Shown piece by piece: positions 27,359-36,805 of a stretch of 42,695 nucleotides of DNA. The notes beneath the pieces were generated by a model. The model did not search any database. It saw only the letters and a list, made by a program, of their open reading frames with translations, and had not been told where the DNA came from. The translations under genes and the position numbers were made by a program. The stretch is from assembly GCF_001544915.2 (NCBI RefSeq), contig NZ_FCOE02000055.1, positions 1 to 42,695 on the forward strand. The letters are read 5' to 3'. This DNA comes from Caballeronia pedi. Its GTDB lineage: Bacteria; Pseudomonadota; Gammaproteobacteria; Burkholderiales; Burkholderiaceae. Within the stretch, counting starts at the first letter, position 1. Each line of letters opens with the position of its first letter.

Positions 27359-27790
27359 ATGACTGCCGGGCTCTGCTCGCCAAATGGCGCTCCACTGGTA
27401 AGCGGGACAATCACGAAGGGCTATCTTGTGGACGGACCTATTTATTCGGATGCGGACGCAGAGGGCGAAGATCCTGGCAGTCTCAACGACTCGCAAGGTT
27501 ACATCACCCCCGTTGCAGCCCGCGCCGTCATCGTCATTGAATGCGACGACGCCGACATAGGCGAGGTGGCGTGCATCTTCGTCAGAATGCCGGAGGTCTA
27601 GTCAGCGTGATCGAAGCATTGACAGGGCAGCACTTGCGCAAGGGCGAAGAAATGGGCTACTTTCAATACGGCGGCTCGATGCACTGTGTCATCTTCAGAC
27701 CTGGCGTTGTCCAAGATTTTGTACCTCAAGCTTCGTCTAACGGAAGCAAATTTGCCTGTGCAGGTCAACTCCGTTCTCTGCACAGCGCGC
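27359..27790 (+). pseudogene. Phosphatidylserine decarboxylase-related remnant (C-terminal half)
   Basis: The first frame (27359-27601) reads PLVSGTITKGYLVDGPIYSD, then GSLNDSQGYITPVAARAVIVIE and ACIFVRMPEV. One base is missing near 27597, and the sense continues in another frame as SVIEALTGQHLRKGEE, MGYFQYGGSMHCVIFRPGV and a short tail. These are the consecutive core blocks of phosphatidylserine-decarboxylase-related proteins (PF02666). The N-terminal half of the family, about 200 residues, is absent; the 5' side runs into intergenic sequence. It is a truncated and frameshifted relic. Confidence 0.75.
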
Positions 27791-27835
27791 TGAAACGTTG
27801 CGCTTTTCGCTCGAGAGAGCGTGGCTTGCGATGGA

Positions 27836-28369
27836 CTACGCGCCCGCGCGCGCCTTCGCATTGGCCAACCTGCGGGCGATGTCTGCGGCAGCGCCGAAGT
27901 CCGGGTCGTACGCGTCAGCCTGTTGCGTCCTTTCAGAAGCAAGCTTTAAGTACGCTGCCGCAAGCTTGCGAAGTTCCTGTTCTGACGCGTCCTCTATGCC
28001 GATGAGCTGATTGTTCGCGGAACGGTTCGAGGCGAGCAACTCATTGAGTTTGAGATGGACCGCGACGCTGTCTTTGTTGGCGCTCTGCTGGATGAGGAAA
28101 ACCATGAGGAACGTCACGATCGTGGTGCCGGTGTTGATGACGAGTTGCCAGTCTTCAGAATAATGAAAGACGGGACCCGATATCAACCAGGCAACAACTG
28201 AGATTACCGCGAGTCCAAAAGCTAAGGGTGAGCCCGCCCAACGAGTAACCGCGCTTGCGAAGTTGTCAAAAGCTCGCGATACAGGGTGTCGATTCGCATA
28301 CGAGGGCGTCGAAGTGTTAGGAACCGTTTGAATGGGATCGGCCTCTGGAAAACGGCTCTGTTCTGCCAT
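27836..28369 (-). CDS. Low-affinity iron permease family protein
   Basis: This 177-residue inner-membrane protein matches the low-affinity iron permease family. Residues 30-45 (FDNFASAVTRWAGSP) precede two helices (about 46-68 and 75-95), with the conserved DWQLVINTGTTIVTFLMVFLIQQSANKD segment. A cytoplasmic helix follows, with HLKLNELLASNRSANNQLIGIEDASEQEL. The name comes from a fungal Fet4 resemblance; iron transport by the bacterial members is not well proven. ATG 28369 has GGAG seven bases upstream. An inverted repeat lies upstream of it. Convergent with the preceding decarboxylase remnant. Confidence 0.88.
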   Translation of the reverse strand: MAEQSRFPEADPIQTVPNTSTPSYANRHPVSRAFDNFASAVTRWAGSPLAFGLAVISVVAWLISGPVFHYSEDWQLVINTGTTIVTFLMVFLIQQSANKDSVAVHLKLNELLASNRSANNQLIGIEDASEQELRKLAAAYLKLASERTQQADAYDPDFGAAADIARRLANAKARAGA

Positions 28370-28381
28370 GATTGCTCCGTC

Positions 28382-28400
28382 GAGTGTGTGCAGTACACTC
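28382..28400. promoter_or_regulatory. Inverted repeat upstream of the iron permease-type gene
   Basis: GAGTGT (28382-28387) and ACACTC (28395-28400) form six-base arms with a seven-base spacer, beginning 12 bases upstream of the start codon. It overlaps or closely follows the expected promoter, so a repressor site is possible. It does not look like a Fur box. Confidence 0.3.
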
Positions 28401-28496
28401 TACCGCGTCAAGCTTTCGACCAACATACGTCGGGGGCCGCGTGCGATCGCTGTGAGCGAATCAAATCATGCAGAATGGCGGCCCCGTTGACAACGT

Positions 28497-30878
28497 TCAT
28501 CCGAGCGACGCACGCTTATCGCTGCCATCAAGCACTTCCCGTAGGGCAGCTTGCAGGTCGTCGAACGTATAAGGCTTAAGCAATCCGAACCATGTAAATG
28601 CGCGGCTGTCGTCTTCCTCGATCGGCGCGCCCGATGCGAAGATAACAATCAAGCCGGGGCAAAACGAGCTCGCTTGGGCGGCTAGGTCCGTGCCAGGCAT
28701 GTCGGGCAGGTTCACGTCCGTCAACAACACGTCGAAGCGGTGACGTGCGATCTGTGCAAAAGCCTGCGACGCGGTACCGGCGGCTACCGCCCTATGACCC
28801 AAGGTTGCGAGAAGCTCGGTCAACGCCTCACGCGCCAGTTCGTTGTCTTCAACCACCAGGATATCGAGCTCGGACGCCTTACCCTGTTGCCGCTGGCGCA
28901 CGTCATTGTTGGGAAACGAGTCACCTGGCGAACCCAGCACGTGACGCACCTTGAAAGCCAGGTCCGCGCGGCTGTAGGGCTTGCTGAGTAGTTCGACGCC
29001 TTCATCGAGACGACCGGCATGCACGATGGCATTTTGCGTGTACCCCGAGGTGAAAAGCACCTTCAGATGAGGCTGAACCTGGACGGCCCTTCGGGCCATA
29101 TCCGGGCTTTTGAGCGTGCCCGGCATAACGACATCGGTGAAAAGAAGATCGACGTGAACGCCGCTGCCAAGCACTACAAGCGCCTGTTCGGCATTGTCAG
29201 CCTTCAATACGCCATAGCCGAGTCCGGTCAGCATCTCGATCACGGTCGCCTGCACCTTGAGATCGTCCTCCACGACCAGAACCGTCTCACTGCCGCCCAT
29301 GACGGCGACGTTTGCATTGGTCGCCGGTTCATGCGCCTCGACTGATGATTTCGGCAGATAGATACGAACTGTCGTTCCCTGTCCGACTTCGCTATAGATG
29401 CGGATATGGCCGCCTGTCTGTTTGACGAACCCATACGCCATGCTCAGACCCAGGCCGCTTCCGACACCTTCGGGCTTTGTCGTGAAGAACGGGTCGAATG
29501 CACGCTCCAAGACGTCCGCGGTCATGCCGGTTCCGGTGTCGGTCACCCCAAGCATGACGTACTGTCCGGCAGGCACATCTGACAAGGTACGTACGTAGCG
29601 GTCATCCAGCATCGTGTTTGACAGCTCAAGCGTCAACTTCCCGCCATCCGGCATCGCGTCGCGCGCATTGATCGCCAGATTCAACAACACGTTCTCAAGC
29701 TGATGCGTGTCCACCATCGCATTCCACAGCCCGCCCGAGACAACGGTTTCAATGAGGATGGTTTCGCCGAGTGAGCGGCGAAGTAGATCATCCATACCGC
29801 GGATCATTGACGCCAGATTGACCGAAACCGGTCGGAGCGCCTGGCGGCGCCCAAACGCCAGCAATTGCGAGGAGAGCTTGGCGCCGCGGTCGACTGCATC
29901 CAGTGCATTCACGAGTCGAGTCATCAGCCACTCGTCACGTCCATAGCGACTGGTCATGAGTTCCAGGTTGCCGCGCAAAATCTGCAGGACGTTATTGAAG
30001 TCGTGCGCGACGCCACCGGTCAGCTTGCCGATCGCCTCCATCTTTTGCGATTGAAGAAGCGCTGCGCGAGTCTGCTCGAGCACCTGATCGGCCTCAAGCT
30101 TTTCGGTCACGTCGCGCGTGACCTTCGCGAAGCCAATCAAAGTTCCGGCCTCGTCCTTGATCGCATCGATGATTACATGGGCGCGAAATCGCGAGCCGTC
30201 TCGTCGCAGCCGCCAGCCTTCCGCTTCAAATCGCCCTTCGCGAGCGGCCGTGTTCAGCGCACGTTGCGGCACGCCCGCGGCGATATCTTCAGGAAGATAG
30301 AAACGGGAAAAATGAGAGCCGATGATCTCATCGCTCGCGTAGCCCTTGATTCGTTGGGCGCCAGCGTTCCAACTGGAAACGTTACCCTCGGGGGACAGCA
30401 TGAAGATCGCATAGTCGGTGACGCCTTGCACAAGGAGGCGGAAGCTGCGCTCGCTTTCGATGACGGCATCGTGCGCCTGGCGTTTGTCACTCTCATCGCG
30501 CACGACCTTAACGAAACCCTGTAACGATCCGTCTTCTCCCGAGAGAACGGTTGTCACGACGCTCGCCCAGAAAACTGAGCCGTCTTTGCGCTTGCGCCAG
30601 CCCTCGATCGCGCAGCTGCCCCGCTCAATGGCGTGGTTCAACTCTGATTCAAGCGTTTCTTGTGACCGAGCATCTTCAGGGAACAGCATCGAGTAATGCT
30701 GTCCAATGACTTCATCGGGTTGGTAAGCGTAGATCGAGGTCGCTCCGGGGTTCCAGGATGAGACGCGTCCCTCGGGCGTCAGAGCGAACACGGCGAGGTC
30801 GGTGGTACCTCGCGCCCACTGCTGCGCCCAGTCAGCCGCCGCTAGGTCCTTTTTACTTCTTTTACCGTTCATGGCCAT
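28497..30878 (-). CDS. Hybrid sensor histidine kinase, PAS-PAS-HisKA-HATPase-REC-REC
   Basis: This 793-residue cytoplasmic kinase has no membrane segment. PAS1 spans about 20-130 and PAS2 145-258, both with GWR.R.DGS and GF.KV.RD motifs. The phospho-accepting His292 is in GGVAHDFNNVLQ. The ATPase N-box is NLAINARDAMPDGG (401-414), and the G-boxes are DTGTGM, FFTTKPEGVGSGLGLSM. Two receivers follow: Asp582 in LLFTDVVMP and Asp721 in VLLTDVNLP. The HDFNN-type His box marks the NtrB-like/HWE-distant subgroup common among blue-light and redox sensors. It is transcribed away from the receiver gene at 31034; the 155 bases between them must carry both promoters. A relic of a similar PAS domain occurs at 15.6 kb. 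Confidence 0.93.
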   Translation of the reverse strand: MAMNGKRSKKDLAAADWAQQWARGTTDLAVFALTPEGRVSSWNPGATSIYAYQPDEVIGQHYSMLFPEDARSQETLESELNHAIERGSCAIEGWRKRKDGSVFWASVVTTVLSGEDGSLQGFVKVVRDESDKRQAHDAVIESERSFRLLVQGVTDYAIFMLSPEGNVSSWNAGAQRIKGYASDEIIGSHFSRFYLPEDIAAGVPQRALNTAAREGRFEAEGWRLRRDGSRFRAHVIIDAIKDEAGTLIGFAKVTRDVTEKLEADQVLEQTRAALLQSQKMEAIGKLTGGVAHDFNNVLQILRGNLELMTSRYGRDEWLMTRLVNALDAVDRGAKLSSQLLAFGRRQALRPVSVNLASMIRGMDDLLRRSLGETILIETVVSGGLWNAMVDTHQLENVLLNLAINARDAMPDGGKLTLELSNTMLDDRYVRTLSDVPAGQYVMLGVTDTGTGMTADVLERAFDPFFTTKPEGVGSGLGLSMAYGFVKQTGGHIRIYSEVGQGTTVRIYLPKSSVEAHEPATNANVAVMGGSETVLVVEDDLKVQATVIEMLTGLGYGVLKADNAEQALVVLGSGVHVDLLFTDVVMPGTLKSPDMARRAVQVQPHLKVLFTSGYTQNAIVHAGRLDEGVELLSKPYSRADLAFKVRHVLGSPGDSFPNNDVRQRQQGKASELDILVVEDNELAREALTELLATLGHRAVAAGTASQAFAQIARHRFDVLLTDVNLPDMPGTDLAAQASSFCPGLIVIFASGAPIEEDDSRAFTWFGLLKPYTFDDLQAALREVLDGSDKRASLG

Positions 30879-31033
30879 CCAATTCAGTCATTTTGGCGTT
30901 GACCGTGACGATCACAATCTGCGCTTCTTCATGGATTCTACCCGTCGAGCAGATATTTTCTTCGGGCATCAAGCTTGCGCCTCAACATAGATAAACAAAG
31001 AAAGCCTACGAAACAGGCGGGGGCGGTGAAGTT

Positions 31034-31498
31034 ATGGTGCGCGTGTTGATCGTAGACGACGAGCCAGCGATATCCGATTCGCTGAGCATTATTTTGGGCG
31101 ACGCCGGTTATGACGTGAAATGCGCCGTGGACGGCCAGGCGGCGCTTCAGGAAGCAACGGTATGGAAGCCCGACGTTATTCTGTCGGATCTCAATATGCC
31201 TCGCATGGGCGGAGAAGAGTTGTTGCGGCAGGTGCGGCAAACACGTGCGCTGGCACACGTCCCATTGGTCGCAATGAGTGCGTTAGCGCCAACGCCCGGA
31301 TTAAGCTTCGCGGGCTTTCTTCACAAGCCATTCTCCGTTCTCGCCATGCTGGCGCTCGTTCGGAGAATCTTGTGTTCACCGCCGAGCGCAACGCCGTGCA
31401 TAAAGCGCCGAGCACCTCCTCATGCGGCTGGTATCGCGGCGCGCATTTTCCTGCAACAAAACCTCCCTTTGCCAAATGACTTCTTCCGCGGACTATGA
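31034..31498 (+). CDS. Response regulator receiver protein, upstream partner of large hybrid kinase
   Basis: This 154-residue protein is a receiver domain (DDE at 8-10, phospho-accepting Asp52 in VILSDLNMPRMGG, Ser in MSA near 82, Lys98 in FLHKPF). It has a Pro/Arg-rich tail of about 40 residues without a recognised output domain. The last 23 bases overlap the start of the large kinase gene in another frame, so the two are probably coupled and act in one phosphorelay. The tail may only be a consequence of the overlap, since the fold ends near residue 115. Confidence 0.88.
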   Translation: MVRVLIVDDEPAISDSLSIILGDAGYDVKCAVDGQAALQEATVWKPDVILSDLNMPRMGGEELLRQVRQTRALAHVPLVAMSALAPTPGLSFAGFLHKPFSVLAMLALVRRILCSPPSATPCIKRRAPPHAAGIAARIFLQQNLPLPNDFFRGL

Positions 31499-34400
31499 GA
31501 GCCGCCGGCTCTCGGCCTTGGCGCAGTACGACATAATTGATTCCCCCCGCGAGCAAGCGTTCGATGAGATCGCGAGTTTGGCGGCCGCCATCTGCCAGGC
31601 GCCGATTGCCGTCGTCAATCTCATTGGGGAAGGCCGACAATTCTTCAAGGCAGAGGTTGGATTGGGCGTTCGCGAGACGCCACTCGAGTCATCATTTTGC
31701 AATGTAGCCCTGCTCGAAGAGGACTTTCTCCTTGTGCCGGACGCAACGGTCGACCCGCGATTCAACTGCAACCCCCTGGTGACCGATGCACCCAATCTAC
31801 GCTTTTACGCGGGCGCGCTGCTAAGAACGGAGAACGGTCTTCCGATTGGCACCCTCTGCGTACTCGACTTTGAAGCGCGCGGGCTGAGCGCAGTGCAGGA
31901 GCACGCGCTTAGAGTGCTCGCACGACAAACGATGGCAGCACTCGAGTTGAGACGGGCCGTCGGCTCAGCGGAAGCTGAGAAGATCCGGCATCGGGCCATT
32001 GTCGACAGCGCGCGCGACTATGCAATCGTGGTGACTAACCTTGACGGCCGGGTCACAGACTGGAGCGCCGGCGCTGAACTGATCTTTGGCTGGACTGAAA
32101 GGGAGATGATCGGAGAACCGATTGCGGAGATATTCACCGAAGAGGACCGTGCAGCAGGCATCCATAACCGGGAAATGCTGGTTGCTGGCGATGAGGGGCG
32201 CGCAACTGATGAGCGCTGGCATGAAAAACGTAGCGGTGAGCGCTTTTGGGCAAGCGGCGAAATGTCGCCCTTGCGCGACGGTGCCGGACGGCACATGGGT
32301 TACGTCAAAGTTCTACGCGACCGTACTGAGGAACACCTTGCGGGGCAGGCACTCGCTGCAGCGGAAAAGCGCTTGCGTCACGCGCAGGAGGCCGGCGGAA
32401 TCGGTCTATTCACGCTGGATATCGCGGACGATGTGATGACGGTGACGCCCGAGATGTGTCGCATTTACGGTTTGCCGGCGAAACCTCAATATCCCGCATC
32501 GGAAGTCGAGGCACGCATCCTCCCGGAAGACCGCCACCTGGTGACCACGGCTACCCTGAGGGGCGGTGGCGAAGTAAGGCGCGAAGTCGAGTATCGCGTT
32601 CGCATCGAGGGTACCAAGGAAGTGCGCTGGATCGCGCGCACCGGTGAACTCGAGTTGGACGATAAAGGTCGACCATGTCGATTCGTAGGCGTTGCACGCG
32701 ACGTGACGGAGCCGAAGCTCACACGCGACGCACTAACGAGCAGCGAGTCTCGCTATCGGACGCTGTTCAACGCTATCGACGATGGTTTTTGCATTGTGGA
32801 GTTTTTTGATGGACCACACGGGCCACTAAGCGACTATATCCATGTAGAAGCAAACCCTGGGTACGAACGACATACCGGCATCGCCGACATTGTGGGGAAG
32901 ACGATCAGGGAGCTTGATCCGGCCAGCGCCGACCAATGGGTCGCGATTTATGGCGAGGTGCTGCGTACTGGTGTGACTGCGCGTTTTGAACGCTACTTTG
33001 AAACCGCAGGCCGACATATTGAGGTATCGGCCGCTCGCGTCGAGCCGCAGAGCTTGCGACAAGTGTCGATTCTCTTTCGCGATATCGCCGCTAGAAAGGG
33101 AGAGGAAGAGGCGATGCGAGAAAGCGAGGCTTTGGCGCGAGAAAACATTGAGCGCGTCCAGCTCGCCCTCTCGGCCGGAGCGATCACCGGCACGTGGGTT
33201 TGGAATTTGGTGGAAGACAGTTTTACCGTCGACGAGGGCTTCGCGCGGGCGTTCGGTCTTGACCCTGCACGTGGTCGGCTCGGTATGCCCCTCGCGGAGA
33301 TTATCGCGAATGTTCATCCGGATGATCTCGAGGGGCTCTCGCATGCCATAAAAGAAGCGATCGCGCGAGGCGGCCATTATGCGCATCAATATCGGGTAGG
33401 CCGCGCGGATGGTCGATATTACTGGATCGAAGCAAATGGGCGAGTCGAACTGAGCGCGGACGGGACGCCGCTACGTTTCCCAGGCGTGATACTTGACGTG
33501 GAACAGCGTCGCGCGGTGGAAGATGAGCGAGACCATGCCGCAGCCTCGCTCAGAGCGCTCAACGAAACGCTGGAGCAGCGTGTGGTGGAGCGCACATCCG
33601 AACTGATGCGCGCCGAGGAGCAGCTGCGCCAGTCTCAGAAGATGGAGGCTGTCGGCCAGCTCACAGGCGGACTCGCTCACGACTTCAACAATCTCCTGGC
33701 AGGGGTGTCAGGGTCCCTGCAGTTGTTGAGTATCAGACTAAGTCAGGGACGCATCGTGGATGTCGACAAGTATGTGGCGGCCGCTCAAGGCGCAGTTCGA
33801 CGTGCTGCGGCATTGACCCACCGACTGCTGGCGTTCTCGAGGCGGCAGACGCTGGACCCGAAACCGACAGACGTCAATGCGCTGGTCAGCGGCATGACCG
33901 ACCTGGTCCAACGTACCGTGGGCCCGAGCATCAAAGTTGAGTTTGTGGGTGCGGCGAACATATGGGCGACTTTGGTCGACGGAGGGCAACTTGAAAACGC
34001 GCTGCTGAATCTGTGCATCAACGCGCGCGATGCCATGCCGGACGGCGGGAATATCACGATCGAAACCGCGAACAAGTGGATCGATCAAAGCGCCGCGCTG
34101 ACTCACGATATGCCCGAAGGTCAGTACCTGTCCCTCTGCGTCACCGACACGGGAACGGGCATGACGCCCGACGTGGTTGCAAAAGCATTCGACCCGTTTT
34201 TTACGACTAAGCCGATTGGCATGGGAACCGGGTTGGGCCTGTCCATGATCTACGGTTTTGCGAAGCAGTCCGGCGGACAGGTCCGCATCTACTCCGAGGT
34301 AGGCGACGGAACGACAGTATGTGTCTACCTGCCTCGCTTCTACGGCAATATAGGCGACCAAACCGGCGACAATGGGAGCGCTGAGATTCCGGGCTCGAAG

Positions 34401-34769
34401 GACGGAGAGACTGTTCTCGTGGTTGATGATGAACCTAGCGTTCGCATGTTGGTCACCGATGTTTTAGAGGAATTGGGCTATACGGTGATTGAGGCAGCAG
34501 ACAGCATCGCCGGTCTTAAGATTCTCCAGTCCAACGCCAGGGTCGATCTTTTGATCAGCGACGTCGGACTGCCCGGGGGAATAAACGGGCGCCAGATGGC
34601 GGACGCCGGGCGGCAGGCTCGACCCGACCTGAAAGTGCTGTTCATCACGGGTTACGCCGAAAATTCTGTGATAGGGAACGGACGGCTTGAGCCCGGTATG
34701 CAGATCTTGACCAAACCTTTCGCATTAGAGTTGCTCGCAACCAAAGTCCGGCAGTTGGTTGAGGGGTGA
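31476..34769 (+). CDS. Hybrid sensor histidine kinase, GAF-4xPAS-HisKA-HATPase-REC
   Basis: This large soluble sensor kinase has 1097 residues from ATG 31476 (an earlier ATG at 31422 lies deep in the receiver gene). A GAF domain spans about 20-160 (SSFCNVALLEEDFLLVPDA, GTLCVLD). Four PAS domains follow at about 170-300, 310-430, 440-570 and 580-700, then a coiled coil (ALNETLEQRVVERTSEL). His735 is the phospho-acceptor in GGLAHDFNNLLAG. The ATPase shows NLCINARDAMPDGG and GTGLGLSMIYGF. The terminal receiver has Asp1029 in LLISDVGLPGG. PAS domains 1 and 3 recall those of the damaged kinase at 10.6 kb (GFCIVEFF and GFCIIEVLF). No membrane segment or chromophore cysteine is certain; light, redox or ligand sensing is possible. 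Confidence 0.93.
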   Translation: MTSSADYESRRLSALAQYDIIDSPREQAFDEIASLAAAICQAPIAVVNLIGEGRQFFKAEVGLGVRETPLESSFCNVALLEEDFLLVPDATVDPRFNCNPLVTDAPNLRFYAGALLRTENGLPIGTLCVLDFEARGLSAVQEHALRVLARQTMAALELRRAVGSAEAEKIRHRAIVDSARDYAIVVTNLDGRVTDWSAGAELIFGWTEREMIGEPIAEIFTEEDRAAGIHNREMLVAGDEGRATDERWHEKRSGERFWASGEMSPLRDGAGRHMGYVKVLRDRTEEHLAGQALAAAEKRLRHAQEAGGIGLFTLDIADDVMTVTPEMCRIYGLPAKPQYPASEVEARILPEDRHLVTTATLRGGGEVRREVEYRVRIEGTKEVRWIARTGELELDDKGRPCRFVGVARDVTEPKLTRDALTSSESRYRTLFNAIDDGFCIVEFFDGPHGPLSDYIHVEANPGYERHTGIADIVGKTIRELDPASADQWVAIYGEVLRTGVTARFERYFETAGRHIEVSAARVEPQSLRQVSILFRDIAARKGEEEAMRESEALARENIERVQLALSAGAITGTWVWNLVEDSFTVDEGFARAFGLDPARGRLGMPLAEIIANVHPDDLEGLSHAIKEAIARGGHYAHQYRVGRADGRYYWIEANGRVELSADGTPLRFPGVILDVEQRRAVEDERDHAAASLRALNETLEQRVVERTSELMRAEEQLRQSQKMEAVGQLTGGLAHDFNNLLAGVSGSLQLLSIRLSQGRIVDVDKYVAAAQGAVRRAAALTHRLLAFSRRQTLDPKPTDVNALVSGMTDLVQRTVGPSIKVEFVGAANIWATLVDGGQLENALLNLCINARDAMPDGGNITIETANKWIDQSAALTHDMPEGQYLSLCVTDTGTGMTPDVVAKAFDPFFTTKPIGMGTGLGLSMIYGFAKQSGGQVRIYSEVGDGTTVCVYLPRFYGNIGDQTGDNGSAEIPGSKDGETVLVVDDEPSVRMLVTDVLEELGYTVIEAADSIAGLKILQSNARVDLLISDVGLPGGINGRQMADAGRQARPDLKVLFITGYAENSVIGNGRLEPGMQILTKPFALELLATKVRQLVEG

Positions 34770-35025
34770 TGGCGATCGGAAGAATCAGGCGGTGTCGACG
34801 GTCGATTCTTTCGCGTCTGGCCACGGTGCGGTCAGAAAGGTGGCCGTTACCGCGGGAATAGTAATCCAGCCCTCTTCAATCGTCGACGCGTTGCCAAGAC
34901 GGTTCCATCTCGGCCGTGCTTCACACCGCGCAGAGTCCACGGACGCTGGATCAACTAGTCCAACGGCATACGTCGTTGACCGTAGGCTACGCATGTCAAA
35001 CTGGGTCGATTGACCCGCGACGCTT

Positions 35026-36166
35026 CTACATTGCGCCACCAGGACAGCACTTGTTTGTATAGCCGCCGAAGAAATCCTTGCCCGTGTCCTGGTAGTTCCA
35101 GTGCTCGGTCATCGAAAGCGAAGGCGGCCCCTTGTACCAGCTCACTTCCTCTTCCATGGTGCCCCACACGGCCTGATTCAACTGCACCGTCAGATTCTTT
35201 CCGACGAGGCCCGAGCTGTTCGCGGGGCCGTCGGGATAGCGATCCGTCGCGGACATCAACAAGAGTCGCGGCGTCTCGATCGCATAGCCCGCGACGACCA
35301 CATTGCGCGGCGCTGAAAGCGCCATCGTCCTTCGCGGAAGTATTCGACGCCGGTTGCGCGGCCATCGTCGCCCAGGACGATGCGCCCGACCATTGCGAGA
35401 TCGCGAATCTCCGCGCCGGCACGCACGGCTCGCGGTATCCATTGACGAGCGCGCTTTGCTTCGCGTTGGTCGCGCAGCCTGACACGCAAAAGCCGCGATA
35501 TACGCACGGATGCGCTTCTCCGCGCGGCGCGGATACGATCGCGAGCGGCGTCGGCGTCCAGTCGATGCCGAGCGCCTCGCAGCCGCGCGCGAGCACGAGC
35601 GCCGCCGCATTCAGTTCATGCGGCCGGTACGGGTAGCGCGGCCGCTTCGGGCCCCACGGATACTTGACCGGTCCGGATATCTTCAACGCGTTCTCGACTT
35701 CGGCGTAATAGCGCCACATCTCGTGCCAGCCGAGCGGCCAGTCCGCGCCATAGCCGAGCACGCTTCTCGACTTGAACCATTTGGGCCGAAAGCGCAGCGA
35801 CACCATCGCGAAGTGCACAGTGCTGCCGCCCACCGCCTTGCCGCTGTTATTGTTGCCGAGTTTGAGCGGATTCTCGCCGCCGCAGATGCGCTCGTCGGTC
35901 CAGAACAGCTTCGACTGATGCATCTCGTCCGATGCAAACTCTTCGAGCGGACGCCACCACGCACCAGCATCGAACGCGACGACGCGAAAGCCCTTCTCCG
36001 CGAGACGACATGCGAGCGTGCCGTCGCCCGCGCCCGTACCGACGATCGCGAAATCGACCGCATCGCTTTCTTCGTATTCGCGCATCGGCAGCCACGAGCC
36101 CTGGCGGAAGACATCGGGTGCGCGTCTGTGCTTGCCGCACGGCACGTGCTGTGGATCATCGGACAC
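35026..36166 (-). pseudogene. GMC-family oxidoreductase (gluconate 2-dehydrogenase large subunit type), two frameshifts
   Basis: This FAD flavoprotein of the type that pairs with a gluconate-2-dehydrogenase subunit 3 and a triheme cytochrome starts at GTG 36166, with a strong AAGGAG site. The FAD loop is VGTGAGDGTLACRLAEKGFRVV, followed by GKAVGGSTVHFAMVSLRFRP and CVYRGFCVSGCATNAKQSALV. Near 35440 one base is lost, and the sense moves to WIPRAVRAGAEIRDLAMVGRI. Near 35320 a second single-base loss in a GC repeat returns it to RNVVVAGYAIETPRLLL. The final block includes HWNYQDTGKDFFGGYT, and the stop is at 35026. Both breaks remove essential parts, so the protein is inactive unless the indels are sequencing errors. 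Confidence 0.85.
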
Positions 36167-36805
36167 GCTGGTTCTCCTTCTCCGCTCGTTCTTCCTGTCC
36201 GGGTTTCGCTTCGGCCGCTTCCCACGGATCCCGGCGATCAAACACCATGCGCACATAGTCGTGCGGATTCGCCGGTCCGCCGAAGCCGATCTCGCTCCAC
36301 GCCCGCGGATGCGAGTAGTAGGCGCCGCAGATGTCGTGCAGCACGCGCATCGCGAAGAAGAGCGCGGACGGCATGCCGCGCCATGCGTCGTGCCTTAGCG
36401 TGCCTTGCTGCATGTCGCGTAGCAGCGCGTCCTGCGCCTTGTGGCCGATCCGATGCTCGCAAAGGGGAGTTCATGACGCGCGCGGCTTTCGGCATCCAGT
36501 GCGGCGAGGCCGATGCGCCAGGCATCGCGCAGCGGCGGGAGATGAGCGTCGCGGCAACCGTCGCCCGTGTCCTTGACGAGCTTCGCATCGAGCAATGCCG
36601 GCAATGGCGCGGCTTCGCGTATGTCGTCCTGCGGCACGATCCGCGCGCAAAGTGCACAGATCGCGATCTATTCGACGGCATCGAAGAAACGGGGCTCTCG
36701 CGGCGTCGCGAGACGTTCGTCGATGACCTCACGTGTGACGTCGTCCCATGAAGGCGTGTCGCGCTTTGTCGTGACGTCGTAGCCGGGATAGCGAGGCAGG
36801 TTCAT
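36156..36805 (-). pseudogene. Gluconate 2-dehydrogenase subunit 3 family, nonsense plus frameshift
   Basis: This small subunit of gluconate-type GMC dehydrogenases begins at ATG 36805 (MNLPRYPGYDVTTKRDTPSWD), in an ATGA overlap with the upstream membrane-protein gene. After FFDAVE comes an in-frame TAG at 36668-36670 (probably from TGG). The same frame then continues CALCARIVPQDDIREAAPLPALLDAKL. A frameshift near 36460 leads to HKAQDALLRDMQQGTLRHDAW and the terminal FFAMRVLHDICGAYYSHPRAWSEIGFGGPANPHDYVRM, stopping at 36156. Two independent lesions in one gene make true decay more likely than error. Its partner GMC gene overlaps the end by eleven bases and is also broken. Confidence 0.85.
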
